A stretch of 5,255 bases of DNA from Actinomycetota bacterium. Lineage in GTDB: Bacteria > Actinomycetota > CADDZG01 > WHSQ01. The stretch covers positions 1 through 5,255 of the forward strand of contig JADDQX010000181.1 of NCBI GenBank assembly GCA_016781115.1. Direction: 5' to 3'. Both the position numbers and the translations under genes were made by a program. Shown here one piece after another: positions 5,044 to 5,255 of this stretch (position 1 is its first letter; each line of letters starts with the position of its first letter). Under the pieces are notes generated by a model. That model was not told where the DNA came from and did no database searches. It worked only from the letters and a program-made list of their open reading frames with translations.

Positions 5044-5255
5044 ATGGCTCTCGGGAACGGGATGGGGACGAGCGGTTTGGCAATGAAGCACCGACTTGGA
5101 GCACTGTCTCTTCTGCTCGTGGTGGCAGTGGGGGCATGCTCGGGTGCCGACGAGGCGGATAGCGGAACCGCGGCAACGGGAGAGGCGGGCCGGTCGGCCG
5201 AACAGAGCGGCCGCGGCGTCGCCGAGACGGCCGTGAGCGACGGCTCCGGCAGCAC
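5044..5255 (+). CDS. Predicted lipoprotein, N-terminal part only (3' end outside window)
   Basis: The frame is open from the ATG at 5044 to the right edge, giving 70 codons. Residues 15-17 (KHR) form a positive n-region, residues 18-29 a hydrophobic core (LGALSLLLVVAV), and VGAC (29-32) a lipobox with Cys32 as the lipidation site. After Cys32 comes a Gly/Ser/Ala/Glu-rich stretch, the usual flexible tether of a lipoprotein at the outer face of the membrane. No folded domain is reached before the window ends, so the function is unknown; secreted solute-binding and DUF4349-type proteins begin this way, but nothing here decides. The strong ribosome site sets the start at 5044, leaving an unusually long n-region of about 17 residues. 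A start at the ATG at 5083 would give a more typical signal peptide but lacks a good ribosome site. It is divergent from the carboxyltransferase operon, so a functional link is uncertain. Confidence 0.8.
   Translation, partial: MALGNGMGTSGLAMKHRLGALSLLLVVAVGACSGADEADSGTAATGEAGRSAEQSGRGVAETAVSDGSGS

Noticed and set aside
4386..5176. Minus-strand open frames upstream of and overlapping the start of the carboxyltransferase gene (4386-4988, 4876-5091, 4967-5176).
   Set aside because: They lack ribosome sites and family motifs, and overlap the carboxyltransferase 5' end or the lipoprotein gene in other frames.

Overview
The window is strongly GC-rich, with GTG starts common and gene spacing tight. 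Two genes also appear to start without a Shine-Dalgarno sequence, directly downstream of a TANNNT box. Together with a 73-residue stand-alone biotin carrier of the mycobacterial TB7.3 type and a uracil phosphoribosyltransferase whose N-terminus matches the mycobacterial one, this points to an actinobacterium (Actinomycetota). No species can be named from the sequence. I see no rRNA, tRNA, CRISPR array, insertion sequence or attachment site.

Layout, left to right. Positions 1-1668 (minus strand) hold a three-gene operon read from 1668 towards 1: a DUF849 / beta-keto acid cleavage enzyme (BKACE), a 73-aa biotin carrier protein, and a crotonase-superfamily protein cut by the left window edge. 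Consecutive genes overlap by 8 and 4 bases. At 1669-1701 only 33 bases separate the BKACE start from the divergent uracil phosphoribosyltransferase gene upp (1702-2325, plus strand). A 48-base gap with a GC-rich hairpin separates upp from the convergent gene on its right. Positions 2374-4870 (minus strand) hold a second operon: an acyl-CoA carboxylase carboxyltransferase subunit (first) and, 22 bases downstream, an epoxide-hydrolase-type alpha/beta hydrolase. Right of it, a 173-base divergent region leads to the first 70 codons of a predicted lipoprotein (5044 to the right edge).

How the genes could work together: apart from upp and the lipoprotein, every gene fits acyl-CoA or carboxylic-acid catabolism. 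A BKACE moves acetyl-CoA carbon onto a beta-keto acid to give acetoacetate and a new acyl-CoA. The biotin carrier and the carboxyltransferase are two of the three parts of an acyl-CoA carboxylase; the ATP-dependent biotin carboxylase is not in the window. The crotonase and the epoxide hydrolase would process acyl-CoA and epoxide or ester intermediates. The substrate cannot be read from the sequence. Three enzymes carry substitutions at positions that normally fix chemistry or specificity: the crotonase lacks both catalytic glutamates, the BKACE lacks the amine-binding glutamate of the founding enzyme, and the carboxyltransferase has Tyr at the acetyl/propionyl selectivity position. The pathway may therefore differ from the textbook propionyl-CoA or lysine-fermentation routes. 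The individual families are well known; no wholly new system is evident. The least ordinary feature is the translationally coupled BKACE, biotin carrier and crotonase operon.
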